A stretch of 64,000 nt of DNA from Escallonia rubra (taxonomy: Eukaryota; Streptophyta; Magnoliopsida; Escalloniales; Escalloniaceae). The notes beneath the pieces were generated by a model. That model was not told the origin of the DNA. It saw only the letters and a list, made by a program, of their open reading frames with translations, and ran no database searches. The stretch covers positions 1 through 64,000 of the forward strand of contig JAVXUO010000006.1 in the NCBI GenBank assembly GCA_033065855.1, written 5' to 3'. A program made the translations under genes and the position numbers. Shown piece by piece: positions 22,749-35,287 of this stretch (position 1 is its first letter; each line of letters starts with the position of its first letter).

Positions 22749-22954
22749 AATAAAAAATAAATAAAGGAAAGGAAACGGGCTAGAAGAAGACGATTGCTTT
22801 TGCCAAACTTTTAAAAAACGTCAACCTCGTGACTCATTTAGCAGGTAATTTGTTTGTGAAATTACGGAGATCGAATTTCTTTTCCCTAAAATTATGCGCT
22901 CTCGTATTGCAACACCATCGAAGGCGTTATTTTATTTCTCTTGAACCGGTACTT

Positions 22955-23350
22955 GTACTTCTCATCGGTGCTGGTTACGCACTTACGCACTACCCTCCCT
23001 CACCACCTCACACCCTCCCTTAAACACTATCAGCTACCTCTCTCTGCCTGACCAAATCCTTCACTTCTTAAATCCCACCTCCTTCGAAACCTTAAAAGAA
23101 CCATGTCCTAGCACCCCTCCGCCTTCGACACCCTCATGTCTAGCACACATGGCGTCACCAAGAAGAAAACCCCACCTCAATCATCATAGCCCCAACCCTC
23201 TCTAAGTAAAAGACACAAAACCCTAGACCCCAACACCCCTTATCAAATCCATAAACAAAGTAATACCCAAAATCCCAAGCGAACCAAAATTGATGGCAAT
23301 CCAACTGTAAATGTAGCAAAACAAGAACAAATTGTTCCAAGTACCAAATA
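22955..23350 (+). pseudogene. Degenerate copy of the LIG1 5' end
   Basis: This segment follows LIG1 exon 1 (about 36880-37254) in order. It contains the CCTGACC region, a Met codon at 23103 corresponding to the nuclear start at 37018, and then CCTCCGCCTTCGACACCCTC and ATGTCTAGCAC. Near the end is AGCAAAACAAGAACAAAT. The third codon after this Met is a stop, and others follow. Homology ends within exon 1 sequence, so no intron evidence tells whether it came through DNA or RNA. It lies about 14 kb upstream of the parent, in the same orientation. Confidence 0.85.
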
Positions 23351-24479
23351 ATAGCACATTTTTCCGTTTATAATTTTAGAAACAAGTACAGTTTTTTCTT
23401 TCTGAAAACCACCAAATTGTTCTACCAGTTAAAACATGTCTGATTATATTGGATCAATTGCAAATACTCTCTTGATCATTGTAAATGAATATATGATATC
23501 CAACAGATAATTTGTTTTGGAAATATATAAATGGGCCTCTCAAAAGGCTTCGGCGCTTGGGCCACCTGTGGCTTGTGCGATCACATGTCACTCTGCCCAA
23601 TATATTACAGTTATTTCTTAACTAGAAGTCTCGAAGATGTAATTTTTGGGCCAAATTTAAACTCCTAGTCCTAGAAGAAGTTGATTTGTACACACGGCCT
23701 TTCAAGTCACCGACTTTATGGAAACAAACCAAAAAGTGCATCTTGATGAACAATTTTAAAATACTAAAAAGTTTGAAATTTCTTAAAATTTTAAAATGAG
23801 GTAAAATGAAAGAAGAAAAAAGCGACAATGAGTCATATAGATAAATTATCTCCCTCTCGCACAAACTCGAGGGTCGGAGAAATGCATTTTCATTAGAAGA
23901 GGAAGCCTCCACCACACACACTGCAATGAGAAGAAAAATGATGACTCGGCCTGGTAGCCACCTTGGGCATTGTATGATTGAGAATTGATATGAGCGAGAA
24001 AAAGTCGCATGGACTATTGCTATTGGCTTTAATTGATCAGTCTGAAGGGAAATCATTTGGACTATTATACCACTATTTAGAAGGCCCATTCTTCCATGTG
24101 CTTGGACTAAAGATTAGTAAATATTAAAAAAAAAATTAGAAAAGTGAATAAATCTGAAGGATTTTGGGGCGTCTTAATTAGGGCTTAAGACTGGTAAAGA
24201 TTCAATTTTTGCTGAGAAGGAAAAATTTTGGTGGAGTCTGGTATATGGCTTAGATATAACACCAGTAAAGATTTAATTTTTGTAGAGAAAGAAAAAGAAA
24301 TCTAGAGGATTTTAGGGGAGACGAGAGGAAGAATTGGATTGAGATATTAAAAAAAATTATGCTTTGGGGGAGAAATAAGTTTCTTCTTCAGTTTGGAATT
24401 GTTTTGTGTTGTGCACATGCAATCTATCATCGAAAAACTCAACGAAAATAAGCCCTTTAAACTTAAAGTGAGTCTCCTG
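23351..24479. other. Intergenic, nothing recognised
   Basis: AT-rich sequence. A minus-strand open frame of 155 codons at 23622-24089 shows no familiar domain and no splice or start context that would support a gene. Confidence 0.45.
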
Positions 24480-25638
24480 CATTGGCGGATCCACATGGTC
24501 ACCAGGAGTGGCTAATGTACCCCCCTGAACTTCAAAAAAGATTTTTTTTTCTATTCACATGGCAGTGGCTTTCTGTTAGGCAAGCAACGTGACTACCAAC
24601 TCCTTTCTTGAGCTTTCTTGCCACATATGCAAGGTATTTTTGTAGCGGTTAAGTTGACTCTAAAAGAAATGCTTGAGTTTAGCTGGAAAGTAAACGAAAC
24701 TATTTTGCTCATGCTACTTATATGAATGCTGGGATTATTTTTTCTTGTTTGATTTTGGACAAGGAAATGAATCATATATTACGGACTGTTGAGATTTAAC
24801 TTTTAAATCTCATGAGTAATGATTATTTAATCTTATTGAGAACTTAAATGTTTTCCATATCAGCCATTGTCTTTATCTTCTTTGGCAGAACTTGGAGATG
24901 AGTGGCCACTTCATTCAAAATACAAATGCATGTGACAGTGGTGCTTGCTTGCAACTAACACCTTTGTATTTGAAGCGGTGGTTTTGTTCTTGAGTGAATT
25001 TGCCAACATTTTGGCAGCTTACAACTAGAAGAACGACCGCTAACTACCGTTGTGATATAGAACGGTGCCATGCCTTTCATTTGAATTTCAGTATGGAGAA
25101 GCCGAACAGGAGACCGTTGTTGTGCAACAGTGTGTTATCTGTTGTTCTGCATGTGGCTTCTACATATATATTCTCATGTTGTGACTACATATATATAGAC
25201 ACACACACACACACACATATACACTCTTCCAGCAAACTACACAAAAAAATGTAATGATTGTGCTTACATCCTAAACTCATGACTGTTAAGACACCAAAAA
25301 CATTTGCCCCTTCTTAAGCCTATCTCAGCACAAAATGAGATAATTTTCATACATCAAATCTCAAACAGAGTACTAGAAAGCTAAAGTCAACCAACCTTTT
25401 CTTTAAATTGGGATATCTTACTGTATAATAATTTAGTACTTTCGTTTGTAAATACTTAAATGTCTATTTTGTATTCGATTTTTTTGTGTTGTAAAGAGTC
25501 TTTAGTGGCTCTCATGAAACTTAATAAAACTTTTGGATGCTTTATAGTATTTTTTTGTGTATTATTTTACTTTAAAAAATTTAGTGACTTCGATATATTT
25601 TTTGCACCCCGTGGAGTAAAATCCTAGTTCCGCCAATG
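24480..25638. mobile_element. hAT-type element with exact 8-bp duplications (1159 bp)
   Basis: The target duplication GTCTCCTG is exact at 24472-24479 and 25639-25646. The termini are CATTGGCGGATCC and GGTTCCGCCAATG in inverted form. This GGCGGATCC-type end is common in plant hAT elements. It encodes no transposase. A (CA)n tract lies at about 25200-25218. Confidence 0.9.
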
Positions 25639-25646
25639 GTCTCCTG

Positions 25647-26890
25647 AGATGTTTTATAGGAAAAAAAAATTACATTCTCTATTTGGTATACTTACAAGTA
25701 CTTGGAGGGACATCTATAGCTTTGGTTGGAAGGACTTATATGCCAATCAGTCGAGTAGAGATTATGTCACTCGCTGTCCAAACCCACGTTGTCGGCAAGT
25801 TTCTGTCTTGTTGAAGTTCTACTGGCTACTTCACCCCCAAAATTTCTACTTATGGTTCTCCTTCTCATCTTCTGCAGGATGCTGGTAGGTCGTGCTCTTG
25901 GTGATTTTGCTGGGAAACAAGGATTGACATCCTTTTCTACTGTGTGCTTGGTTATGTACAAGCTTTTAAGAACTTGGGCTAAACGTCATGTCAGAACAAC
26001 ATTTTTATTTTGTTTTTAGTTTGGCAAGGATCTTTCAAGTGTTGAGATTCTGCAAAGATTCAAAACAAATGATACAGGAAAGGGGAAATAAAAAATAACA
26101 CCCCTCATGTACTCTGGTGTTTATTCTTAGCAGTTGGGATTCTCAACTGCTAGGATATGTCTTAGGTAGTCATATGCTCTTAAATGTGTTGTAGCCTATA
26201 TATGAATTGATACTGGTTGGCTGGAGAATCTAATGAAAACTAATTGGATTACTTTCTACTTATCCGAAGAAAAAGTAGTTAGGCTTCTATTGGATCCCCT
26301 TGGTCGTTGTGAATGTTTTTATTTTTTGTTGACTAGGCAGTAGATGGCTTGCTTCTTAAGTTATTCGGTTGATGCACAGATCACTTAGGCTCAAGTGGGA
26401 GCTACTTATCTGAGACTGTGTCAAAGAACATGCTGTTATCACACATCTAGGCCTTTTTGCTAGGTTGTGCATCTATGACACAGGTTTAGAAATCAAGAGT
26501 TTTAATCAACTATTTTGAGTAAATCAAGGTATATACGGGAAATATTCTCTTGTTATCTCTTGTTCTTATCTATTAAAAGAAAAGAAAATTTCAACATAGT
26601 GGAAGGTTAAAACTTTGTCAAGAGATCATGCAAAACTGGCTTATTAATCACATCTTAATTACTACATGATTATAGCTTTGTTGACGAATAACCTATCAAC
26701 TTTGGAAAGCTGATGTACTTTTTATTGTAAAAAATAGAACCATGGCAGGAAGATAGCTAATACATTTATTTTGCTTTATCTACAACCAAAGTCATTTTAC
26801 ATCTCTTCTCTAGCAAACAACTAACCATCTATAAGCGAAGGAAAGTATAAATATCAAGAGCTAAAAGTTCCAAAAGAATGATGGCAGCAA
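25647..26890. other. Intergenic, nothing recognised
   Basis: Short frames at 25649-26019 contain no motif that I recognise. No element ends were identified. Confidence 0.4.
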
Positions 26891-26892
26891 CA

Positions 26893-27229
26893 TGTTGAAA
26901 GTTCTTTTACCCCATCAGATGATATATCAACCACTCCCATCAATCATAAAGTGTTTGTATGTTTCTGTGTGTTTAAAGAGTACATATGAGGCATCTATAT
27001 ATAGGCATTATTGTTGACCTAACAATAATAATTATTATAAGGATTAAATTAAGAAGTGACATAATACAAGATTGACATTATACAACAAAATTAAGGAGAT
27101 TCCTTAATTTACGTAGAGTAAATGCAGGAGACCCCCCCCCCCCCCCCTTAACGTAAATTATGGATTCCTTGATTTCTGTAGAGTAAATTAATGAGATTCT
27201 TTATTTTTGATAGTTAACTCTAATATCCC
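26893..27229 (-). mobile_element. Probable LTR of a minus-strand copia element
   Basis: On the minus strand this lies directly after a polypurine tract (GAGTTTGAGGGGGG near 27228-27241). It contains a TATA-like CTATATATAGATGCC near 26993-27007 and could end TTTCAACA at about 26893. Its outer limits are estimates. A (C)17 run is at 27130-27147. Confidence 0.45.
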
Positions 27230-27710
27230 CCCTCAAACTCAAGGTAGTTTACCGGAGACCAGGTTAGTTTGGAAATGAAGCATAAGAAGTTCTTTGCTGA
27301 GAAGGACTTTGTAAATAATATGTAAGTTGGTCGGAGGAAGAGATGGAAATGAGCAAAAGTGTACGACGAGTGAGATGGGTACGGGTGACATAACAGTTAA
27401 TCTCAACATGCATTGTCCTCTCAGAGAAACATCACTATGACATGGATAGCGATGGATAGCGCTCTGACAATCACAATAAATAAGGGTAACAAAGTCAAAA
27501 GGGATACCCATTATCCCCAAGTAGCCATCGCAACCAAACTAACTTATAGAGGTAGTGTTAGCAAGAGCTTGATACTCAGTCTCAGTGCTGTAGCGAGAGA
27601 TAATGGATTGTTTCGTGCCTCGCCAATAGCGAGAGAATACCTAAGAATAAAAAAAGAAACATGTAGCGGAGCGACGGTTGAAAAGATCTCGTCCCTAGTT
27701 CGCATGTCAT
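27230..27710 (-). pseudogene. Copia RNase H terminus and polypurine tract, decayed
   Basis: Minus-strand phrases, spread over three frames, read RGTKQSIISRYSTETEYQAL, VWLRWLLGDNG, FDFVTLIYCDCQSAIH and VTRTHLTRRTL. This is the end of a copia polymerase, followed by the polypurine tract at 27228-27241. Frame changes are frequent. The element is a 3' remnant. Confidence 0.75.
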
Positions 27711-27759
27711 AACCCCCAACAATTGAAGCAGAGAACATGAAACAAGAAATTGGCAAAGT

Positions 27760-27975
27760 GCAAGTTAAAAATGTCAAACGGGCTAGGGGCCCATGGGCCA
27801 GCACGATACAAACCCAAAAAAGCCCGGGTCAACCTAGCCCACATAGTGAACAGTGAAGGGCTGGCTACAAGGGCCTATGGGCTGGGCCCTTTTTCCCAAA
27901 AAAAATAGCCTTGCCTATGTCAAGTCGGGTCGACCTATTATCCAACCCAAGCTCGGCCCGCCAAGATTCAAATAT
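27760..27975. mobile_element. hAT-like GGGCC/CCCGGGC-rich remnant
   Basis: This is a short GC-rich patch of GGGCCC, GGGCTGGGCC and CCCGGGTC-type words in AT-rich surroundings. It resembles the subterminal regions of plant hAT elements. No termini were found. A similar patch is at 52150-52715. Confidence 0.3.
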
Positions 27976-28039
27976 TTGAATTTTCCCCTTCCATCTAATG
28001 GCCATATTTTTTAAAAATTACTTTCTTACCCATCCAACA

Positions 28040-29262
28040 GCTATATAACGCTAGTTGGCTAGTTTTTAGGATTATTTTGGTTGTAGTGAACCGCATCGGA
28101 AAGATTCACTAAGGGATTTTAGAAGTCGCCATCTTATTTAATAAGTAAAAATAAGAAAAATCTAGAAAATGACTAAATATCCAAAAGGACGACTAATCTA
28201 TCGAAAACTAGGAGATAGGTTTGGAGACTAAGTTATGCAGCGGGAAGGTGATATGCACTTGCCACATCCTTTCGGTTTTTACTTCATTTTTATTCACTTT
28301 TGGCCTTAAAATATGTAAAATACAATAAATACCACCCCTAACTCTTTTTCTAGATTTTTGGCTTAAACTGGACATCAGGGGTCAAATTGCCTACGTATTT
28401 GATTGGACTGACCGAAATCAAAACCTCTGTAGTTCGGCTCTGGTCCTACAGGAAGTAGCCTACGTTTCGAGACCTAGACCTAAACTTAGAAAATGTAAAA
28501 GACTCTTTTGATTTTGTGATAGAAATGGGAGACAATCTAAAGCGATTTTCTAAACGAGAAAACTATTAAAATTACCTCTTAAATTAGCTAGTCTGGATGA
28601 CTCGGCTACGCTCTCCAAATGATCCATGACGCAAAGAGATCGAAAGACTTTTTAGAGTGAGTATGAACGGCTAAATATCTTGAAAGAGCTAGAGTATCAC
28701 TTCACAGAGAAATCTTACGCACGCTTTAAAAAGAACAAGCTTTTGGATCCTTGAAAATAAGGCCAAGGGCCCTAATTATAGAGCTCAGGGTTGCAAAATA
28801 TGATAAGATTGGCTATACCAATCTGTAAGACTGGAGATAAGTCAGAATATTGGATAAAATCGCAGATTGACAAAAGTCAATTAACTAGCCGGTTAGTCAA
28901 AAACCGGATTCGGGATATATCACCTCTAACCGTATAAATCATGGATTTTAATCTTTGCATCAGGAATAATTCATAAATTATTTTCCTAAATTATCTAGAC
29001 AAACTAAATAAATAAATAAATTATCTAGACATTGGACTGTACTTACATAACTGGATTGGACTGTGCCAGTTACTAACTGGACCATTATGCTGGACTGAAC
29101 TTTTGGCCTGGACTTGACAAATGGACTTGGACACTTAAAATTTTGATAGGACTAAAATAAATTAATTAAGTCACATTATTAGGCCTAGACTCAATAATGC
29201 ACTCTAATTAATAATAAAGCCCATTAATTACTTCTTTGATAATAACTACAAAAATAGGGTGT
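28040..29262 (+). mobile_element. Tat/Ogre-like Ty3 LTR
   Basis: The region has the conserved layout of Tat-lineage LTRs: a phrase near 28115-28130 (TAGAAGTCGCCATC), a 'GGTTTGGAGACTAAGTTATG' phrase near 28218, a 'GGGAAGGTGATATGCAC' phrase near 28240, and the end AATAGGGTGTCTATA near 29262. The left limit is an estimate. No polymerase follows, only the repeats and the PMD-like pseudogene. Confidence 0.5.
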
Positions 29263-30590
29263 CTATAGAGCCCCTCAGTGAGGGAGCTCGTGTGCGAGCG
29301 AACATCACCAAAAAACATCATATTTTTATAGGAAAACATGGAAAAGACCACAAGACTCTAAACAGACTTGAAGACCGTGACACGGATATGAGGTCGAACC
29401 TTTACAGGGCTTCATACATATCCTCGAAAAAGAAATCAGACCAACGTAGTTTGGAACAAAATACAGATATTGTTCAAAGCCGGAGCCAACAGTAACAACG
29501 ATTGGTCGTCAAATAATAGGTGCATCTATAAAAGCTAGAGCCAACAGTAACAACGGTTGGTTGTCCAAGGATACAGAATCTGGAGTTGGAACTAGAGCTT
29601 GAAAGCTCACTGCCTAAAAGCTAGAGCCAATAATTACAATTGGTCGTTTAGCCATAAGGACGTACGACTAAGAGTCGGAACCAATAATAACAATGATTTG
29701 TCGTTTAGCCATAAGGACATACCCCTAGAAGCTGGATCCAACAATAACATCGTTTAGGGATACTGAAGTTTGGATCTGGAACTGCAACTGGAACTGGAGC
29801 GTGAACTACCCGTTGCCGGAGACCTCAAGACTAGTTAAAAGGGTTGACGGACATGATGAAGATGACTTTGGTCGCTGCTGAAGCCCCCAAGACCGGTTAA
29901 AAGGGTCGACGGTCAAAGTTGGATATCTAAAAGCTGGAGATAACAATGCGTTAGAAGCTGTTGGTCACTTAGATATAGAAGAAGTTTGGATATATCACTC
30001 AAAGCCAAAGCCAATAATGCCACATAGACAGTTGGTCGTTGAGTGCCGAACATAAAAATATAATTGATATGAAGAAAATGTTGCTTCAGAAGCAACATGT
30101 GCGAGATCTTGTACTCGCCTTACACCGTGCAAAATCACTTAACCGAGCAACAGATCCGAAAACTCAGATGGCAAAACAATCAGATGATAGGATAATGAAC
30201 ATGCACAGCAAGCAGGCAAGCACACGAATATTGGATAAACATGCTAGGCAGAATGAATTAAATGTCAGGCAGAATGCTCGAGCAAGCAAAACACACAAAT
30301 TTGAGTGATAACTACACAAGCACACGAGGCAGACAAGCATTCAAACAAACCGGCTGATTAGTGAGAGGATGGAACAGTTTTGAAAATTTGAATCCAAAAC
30401 CAGCCGATTAGTCAACTGCATTGGAATTTTAGAAATTTGAAAAGTCAAAAATCGGCCAATTAGTCAGCCGCATTGACCAACTTAAATGACAAAATCGGTC
30501 AGTTAACCTGTCCAGTTTTGTGCGCAATTTTAGAGTTTTTTTTCTAACACTTCAAACCTAATCCAACTTCAATCTCTCTCAAATTTCTTT
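29263..30590 (+). repeat. Retroelement body with dispersed short repeats
   Basis: From 29470 to 30045 a degenerate unit recurs with irregular spacing: 'AAGCTAGAGCCAACAGTAAC' followed by 'GGTTGGTCGTC' (about 29470, 29530, 29617, 29670, 29725, 29940 and 30005). A second unit, 'GGTTAAAAGGGTCGACGG', occurs near 29835 and 29895. 30350-30500 contains repeated 'CCGATTAGTCA'-type words that recur at 28886 and 34105. No intact coding frame is seen. Confidence 0.5.
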
Positions 30591-30594
30591 CTCC

Positions 30595-33500
30595 TATGGA
30601 CTCTAAATCGTGCGTTCCTACCCCAATTGCACCTCTAACATATCAATTTGATCAATCCTCTTTAGATTTTTCTCTATTCGTTGAAGATGGCTGAATATAT
30701 TTGTACAAGTAGAGGGAACGAATGAGGCCCACAAATTGGCAAAATCTTGTTGGCTGACGAATCAGCCGGATGATCACTACTTACTAACTTTGGACTAGGG
30801 AATGCATCTAAGCAAGCACTTTTTCACTGATGAGGTAAATTTTCTACGAATTCCTTATCCGTACACGCACTATTTCACCTTTCTTCACATACACACCATG
30901 CTCATGCAAAGTAGGACCCACATGTGTAGTTTTTCATGCAATTCATGCACGAATCGAACGGTTCCCTAAGTTTTTTCGCTCGTTTCTTGATTTTGCAGCC
31001 CCTCCCTACAAATATGTGTTATAGGGGCTCCCCTAATCTTGTTAGAGAATGATGGACCAAAATCCCAGGACCCGTTAAGGCTAGGATAACTATAACTGGT
31101 TTTGATCTCTTCCTTGATGGGTTGCACATCGTGACCCATAGTAAATAACACCTCTTATGTTTAGCCGAGCATCGGTGGGATTCCATAAACACTTTTCTTA
31201 TGCAGTTTGGGGAAGCGATAATTACCCCGTTTGATTTCATGAACATCACCGATGTTCGCGCTCAAGGGAGGCCTGTACCTTGGGCCTATGACCTCGACAA
31301 AGATCAGAACCTCGTGATCCAGTTGTTTGGCTATGAACCATCCTTCAGAAAAAGGCGGTTCAATTTTGTTGGGTACCCTCTGTGCACACTAGGGGTGAGC
31401 ATCAAACCGTTCAAACCGATCCGAACCGTTCAAACCGATCAAACCGAACCAATCCAATCCGAACCGTCCAAAGATCTTAACGGTTTGGTTTCACATTTTC
31501 CAAACCGACCTTGGTTCGGTTTGGTTCACGGTTCACATCTTTGAAACCGATTCCAAACCGAACCGAACCGACCTATGATATGTTAATGTATTTTTAGTAA
31601 CATTATATTGATAATTACATATATAAGGTACTAAGCAACTCCAAAATAAACAAATCTTGAAAGTTAAAAGAAACAAAAATATTAACAACACTTAAAACAC
31701 AAAAAATTTGTGACCAATATCTAGTTTATATTTACTCATTCTTTCTCATTCATCAACGAGAACTTATATATCGAATGAAATAAGATTATATGCAATTTAG
31801 AAAAAAATATAACTTCAATTAGTAGTGTGCAAAGTAACGACCACTTTAAGTGGGCAAACCGATCCAAACCGACTAAACCGAACCGTTTAAACCGACCAAA
31901 CCGAACCGTCCAAACCGATGATGTTTGGTTTGGTTCGGTTCACAAATTTTCAAACCGTATCGGTTCGGTTTACGGTTTGACCCCCAAACCGAACCAAACC
32001 GAACCGTGCTCACCCCTAGTGCACACCATGAGGGTATGAACTTGGAGGGGGTCGAGGGCCCCGATGATTGACCAGTTTGTCCAGGGATTTCTACTCTATG
32101 TTTTGGGGGAGAGCCTCTTCAACAACGGGGATGACTCTGTACAACTGTGGAGCCTACGGGCATTAGAGAATATAGAGGAGATCAGGGAATATGACTGGGG
32201 TACACCCCCGCTGGCGTATTTGTTCCACTCTATGGGCACGGTGTCCCGGGGGCAGAACCTGAGCTTCAGGGGATACTGTGATATCTGGGAGGTGTGTATA
32301 TGATTCTTAAATTATTTTCTAATCATTCTCAGGCATATTTTAGACATTTTGCCTCACATGACATCTATGCTCACAGGTTTGGGCCATTGAGGTCCTATTC
32401 GTGTACTCCTTAACTAGGTCAAGAGCATAACGTTGAGACTGAGCCGACCATGTACCGGTGGAATTTTAGAGACGAATGGGTTGGTGCCTCCGAGGTGGGG
32501 TACCGGGATAGCTTTAACGGGCTAACAGAGTGCCCGGTAAGGAACTTACTCATTCCTGATATATGCTTATGAATTATGATCATTGTCTCTCATGTTTTAG
32601 GCCTTTCTGTCCAAGTGGGGGATGTTCGAGACCTATCCCGAGGAGCTGGCACGCACTCGATGCCAGATGTTGCTAGTGGGACCCTAGCATGAGGTGTTCT
32701 ACTTAGGAGATCGGGTGCCAGCACTACATGGACGTCGAGGTCCGTGTCTCAGCTGCCCCCCCTCTAGAGATGTATCAGACAAGGGAGTTGGATAAAGGTT
32801 TGAGACAGAGCCTGGTTAGGAGGATTGTCGTATCCCACCTATGGTGAGCGAACGACCCTCGCATTTACGAGGCGTTCGTGAGGGAGGACTTGGCCCCTCC
32901 CCTAACTTCAGAGTAACTGAAAAATGTTCAAAAGCCTAAGGCGGCCTGAGATTGAAAGGGGAAGGGCAAGAAAGAGGCAGGGTTGGCTGATGATATTTCA
33001 TTCCTTCGTGGATGGTGTCGATTTTCTTGAAGGGTAAGACAAAGGAACAAGAGCCGATCCCCTGGCGGTGGAAGACTCTGAGGTGTTTCAACTTAAGGAG
33101 CTAACCAAAGTCCGGACGGTAAACCTTAAACCATAATCGAGCTCAACTCTATGCCTCTTTTGAACGTAGGTCCCTTGCTCATTGCTTAGAGATGCCTACT
33201 AGATGATCCATAGCCTCAAGGATATGGTGTCTACCTACCGAGATCTGCTGGAGGTGTACATACTGTCAGCTGAGACGACGAAGGTACCTGCTTCTACTCC
33301 CTCGGTGCCACATTCAGGAGGTGGATCAAGTGGCAGACAGAGCTCCTTGAAGCCCGCAACCTCTGCTACTGCTGCTGAGACTCTTATGATGACCCAATCT
33401 TGAGGAAAGAAATGCACGTGAAGACTAGGGCTATGGGTTGAACTTTCTCAAAGAAAGTGAATAAATCAGATCCGGCACCGTCTAAGAGCAAGGAAGTCGC

Positions 33501-33800
33501 CACAAGAAACAAGAAGAAAATCCCTGGCCCCTCTAGAAGCTGAGATGAAAGTCTTCCTGAATTGCCACGGTCTTCAAGCATATCTACAAGAAGCCCCAAC
33601 CCAATAAGACAGTGGTAGTCGAGTAATCTCCCGAACCCAAAGGCGAGGAAGAAGAATAGTATGAAGTAGGTGATGAGGAAGAGGGGGAGGCTGAAGGAGC
33701 TGAAGAAAAGGCTGAAAAGGGAAGTGAGAAGGCCAAGGAGGCAACTGAGGAAGCTTCAGAGTCTGGCGATGAAAAGGAGCCCAGCCCGTAGAGGATCCGG
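30595..33800 (+). pseudogene. Plant mobile domain (PMD) protein, broken
   Basis: Starting from ATG at 30597, translated pieces follow the order of PMD proteins: a leader ending 'ILLADESAG', then 'FLDGLHIVTHSK' and 'LAEHRWDSINTF' near 31110-31190, 'QFGEAIITPFDFMNITDV' near 31204, and 'FVQGFLLYVLGESLF', 'YDWGTPPLAYLFHSM' and 'GYCDIWEV' at 32070-32300. A GT donor after the last piece and further exon-like blocks at 32370-33400 suggest an intron-containing original. The tail (33650-33790) is very acidic. Several stops and a hAT element at 31390-32018 inactivate it. PMD genes occur both as host genes and inside transposons, and this copy follows a Tat-like LTR. Confidence 0.65.
31390..32018. mobile_element. 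hAT MITE inserted in the PMD pseudogene (629 bp)
   Basis: The exact target duplication GTGCACAC lies at 31382-31389 and 32019-32026. The termini are TAGGGGTGAGCA and TGCTCACCCCTA in perfect inversion. Subterminal regions consist of many AACCGAACC / GGTTCGGTT words on both sides. Removing the element and one octamer restores the PMD sequence across the site. Confidence 0.93.
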
Positions 33801-33849
33801 AGGAAGCTGTGAAAAGATTAGCCTAGACTAGATCCAAGATTAGGCATAG

Positions 33850-34470
33850 AGTCCTTTAGGGACTTATTCCAAACACTTGATGTACTCCACACTTTCGTAA
33901 CTTCAGTAGAAAACTCATTAGCTAATTCTATGTTAATGTGTATTCTAAATGTATGCTTACACACATGCATAGAAAGAAAGGAGGAAGGGATAAGATTGCA
34001 TTGGAGAAAACTGAGATTGACTTGACTTTTTTGACAGGTACAGGGTTTGGCCTAAAAGTAAGCAAACCTTGCCAATTTTCACAAAGACTGACTAACCGGC
34101 CGGTTAGTCAGTGGTCAAATCAATTTGTCAAGGAAAACCGGTCAGACAATCAGAACCCAACTCAAGTTTTATTTAAAATCGGACGGTTGATGAGAGACAA
34201 GATCGATTTTTCTAGTAAAACCGGTTGGTTGATCAAAAGACAATTTATTTTCATGATAAAATCGACGGTTGATAAAAAAGATGGGCAGTCAAATATTCAA
34301 ATCAAATAGGAAAATCGGCCGCTATGTTCAAAAATTGTCTAATTTTTTCGATGATATTTTCTGATTTTTTCGATTCCTATCTCTGTACAACTTAGGGCTC
34401 TCTCACTATATATTCAGGACTCATCCCTTCACAATGACATTCGACTCTCATTCTTTTTAAAAAACTCTCA
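33850..34470. other. Region between the two pseudogenes
   Basis: It contains CCGGCCGGTTAGTCA-type words around 34095-34110 like those at 28886 and 30355, which suggests a second copy of the same retroelement background. A TATA-like TATATATTCAGG lies near 34408, ahead of the ATG at 34471. Confidence 0.4.
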
Positions 34471-35285
34471 ATGGCTTTCGAAGACAATCCCATGCGCCTT
34501 TGTTGATTCATTCAACAAGATCGAACTAATCTGCCTCGATGGGCAATTCAATTTGCAACCTATCATGAGTCTGAGGAATGTGGTTGTTCACAAAGACATT
34601 CTCCTTGCAGCATGCAAATTCTGGTATGTCCATGATCACGTCTTCCGTTTTGGCTTAAATGAGCTCTGCCATACCTACTAAGAATTTTTTGCTTTGGTGG
34701 ATATTCCGATTAATCTGGCGATTGCTATTCTAATCATCAAAGACGATTATGCTAAGGCCCTTAAGAGTTTGCTGAAGGTTAAGAAAGAACGTGCTAGGTC
34801 TTTTATCCTAGGATGAAGGTATTCTTCTTGCTCCCATGATAGAATTTTTTTCTGTTAAACCGGATGGCCATGATCAGGGGTACGCCTGTGGCCAGGTAGC
34901 TGCTTTGGCATTATGTTTGGCGGCCATATATCTCACTTTTTCTAGCCTCGATATTGCTGATGTGAGGCTGATTGAGTTATTAATCCAAGTGTCCTCGAAA
35001 GGCAAAACCTTAATCCTTTTAGTAGTAGTTGAAACCCTGCATGGCATTACGAATGTACATGAGGATCCAAGCGGGGCTTTTAGGGGTAGCCCTTTGCTTC
35101 TGTATGTGTGGTTGCTGGACCACATGCGACTAATAGCTCCTCCTGTTGAGGGAACCTATCGCCCGTGCTCTTTTTGTCCTCGGCCTTTGCTCTTTGAAGG
35201 TCGCTCGGGCATAGATGATAGGACTCGCTTGTTCTGTGTGCGAAAGTCCAAGGATATTTGGTGGTATTGTCTCTGGTGGAGAGTC
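34471..35285 (+). pseudogene. DUF7745-like transposon-associated protein, broken
   Basis: Pieces read in order are 'LRNVVVHKDILLAACKFW', 'DHVFRFGLNELCHTY' followed by a stop, 'EFFALVDIPI', and then an open stretch (34836-35290) with 'QVAALALCLAAIYLTFSSLD', 'LVVVETLHGITNVHE' and 'GSPLLLYVWLLDHMR'. This succession matches the DUF7745 family of plant proteins related to PMD, most of which are transposon-borne. At least two stops break it. The TGTAAC start of a Ty3-type LTR at 35288 truncates its 3' end. Confidence 0.6.
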
Positions 35286-35287
35286 TG

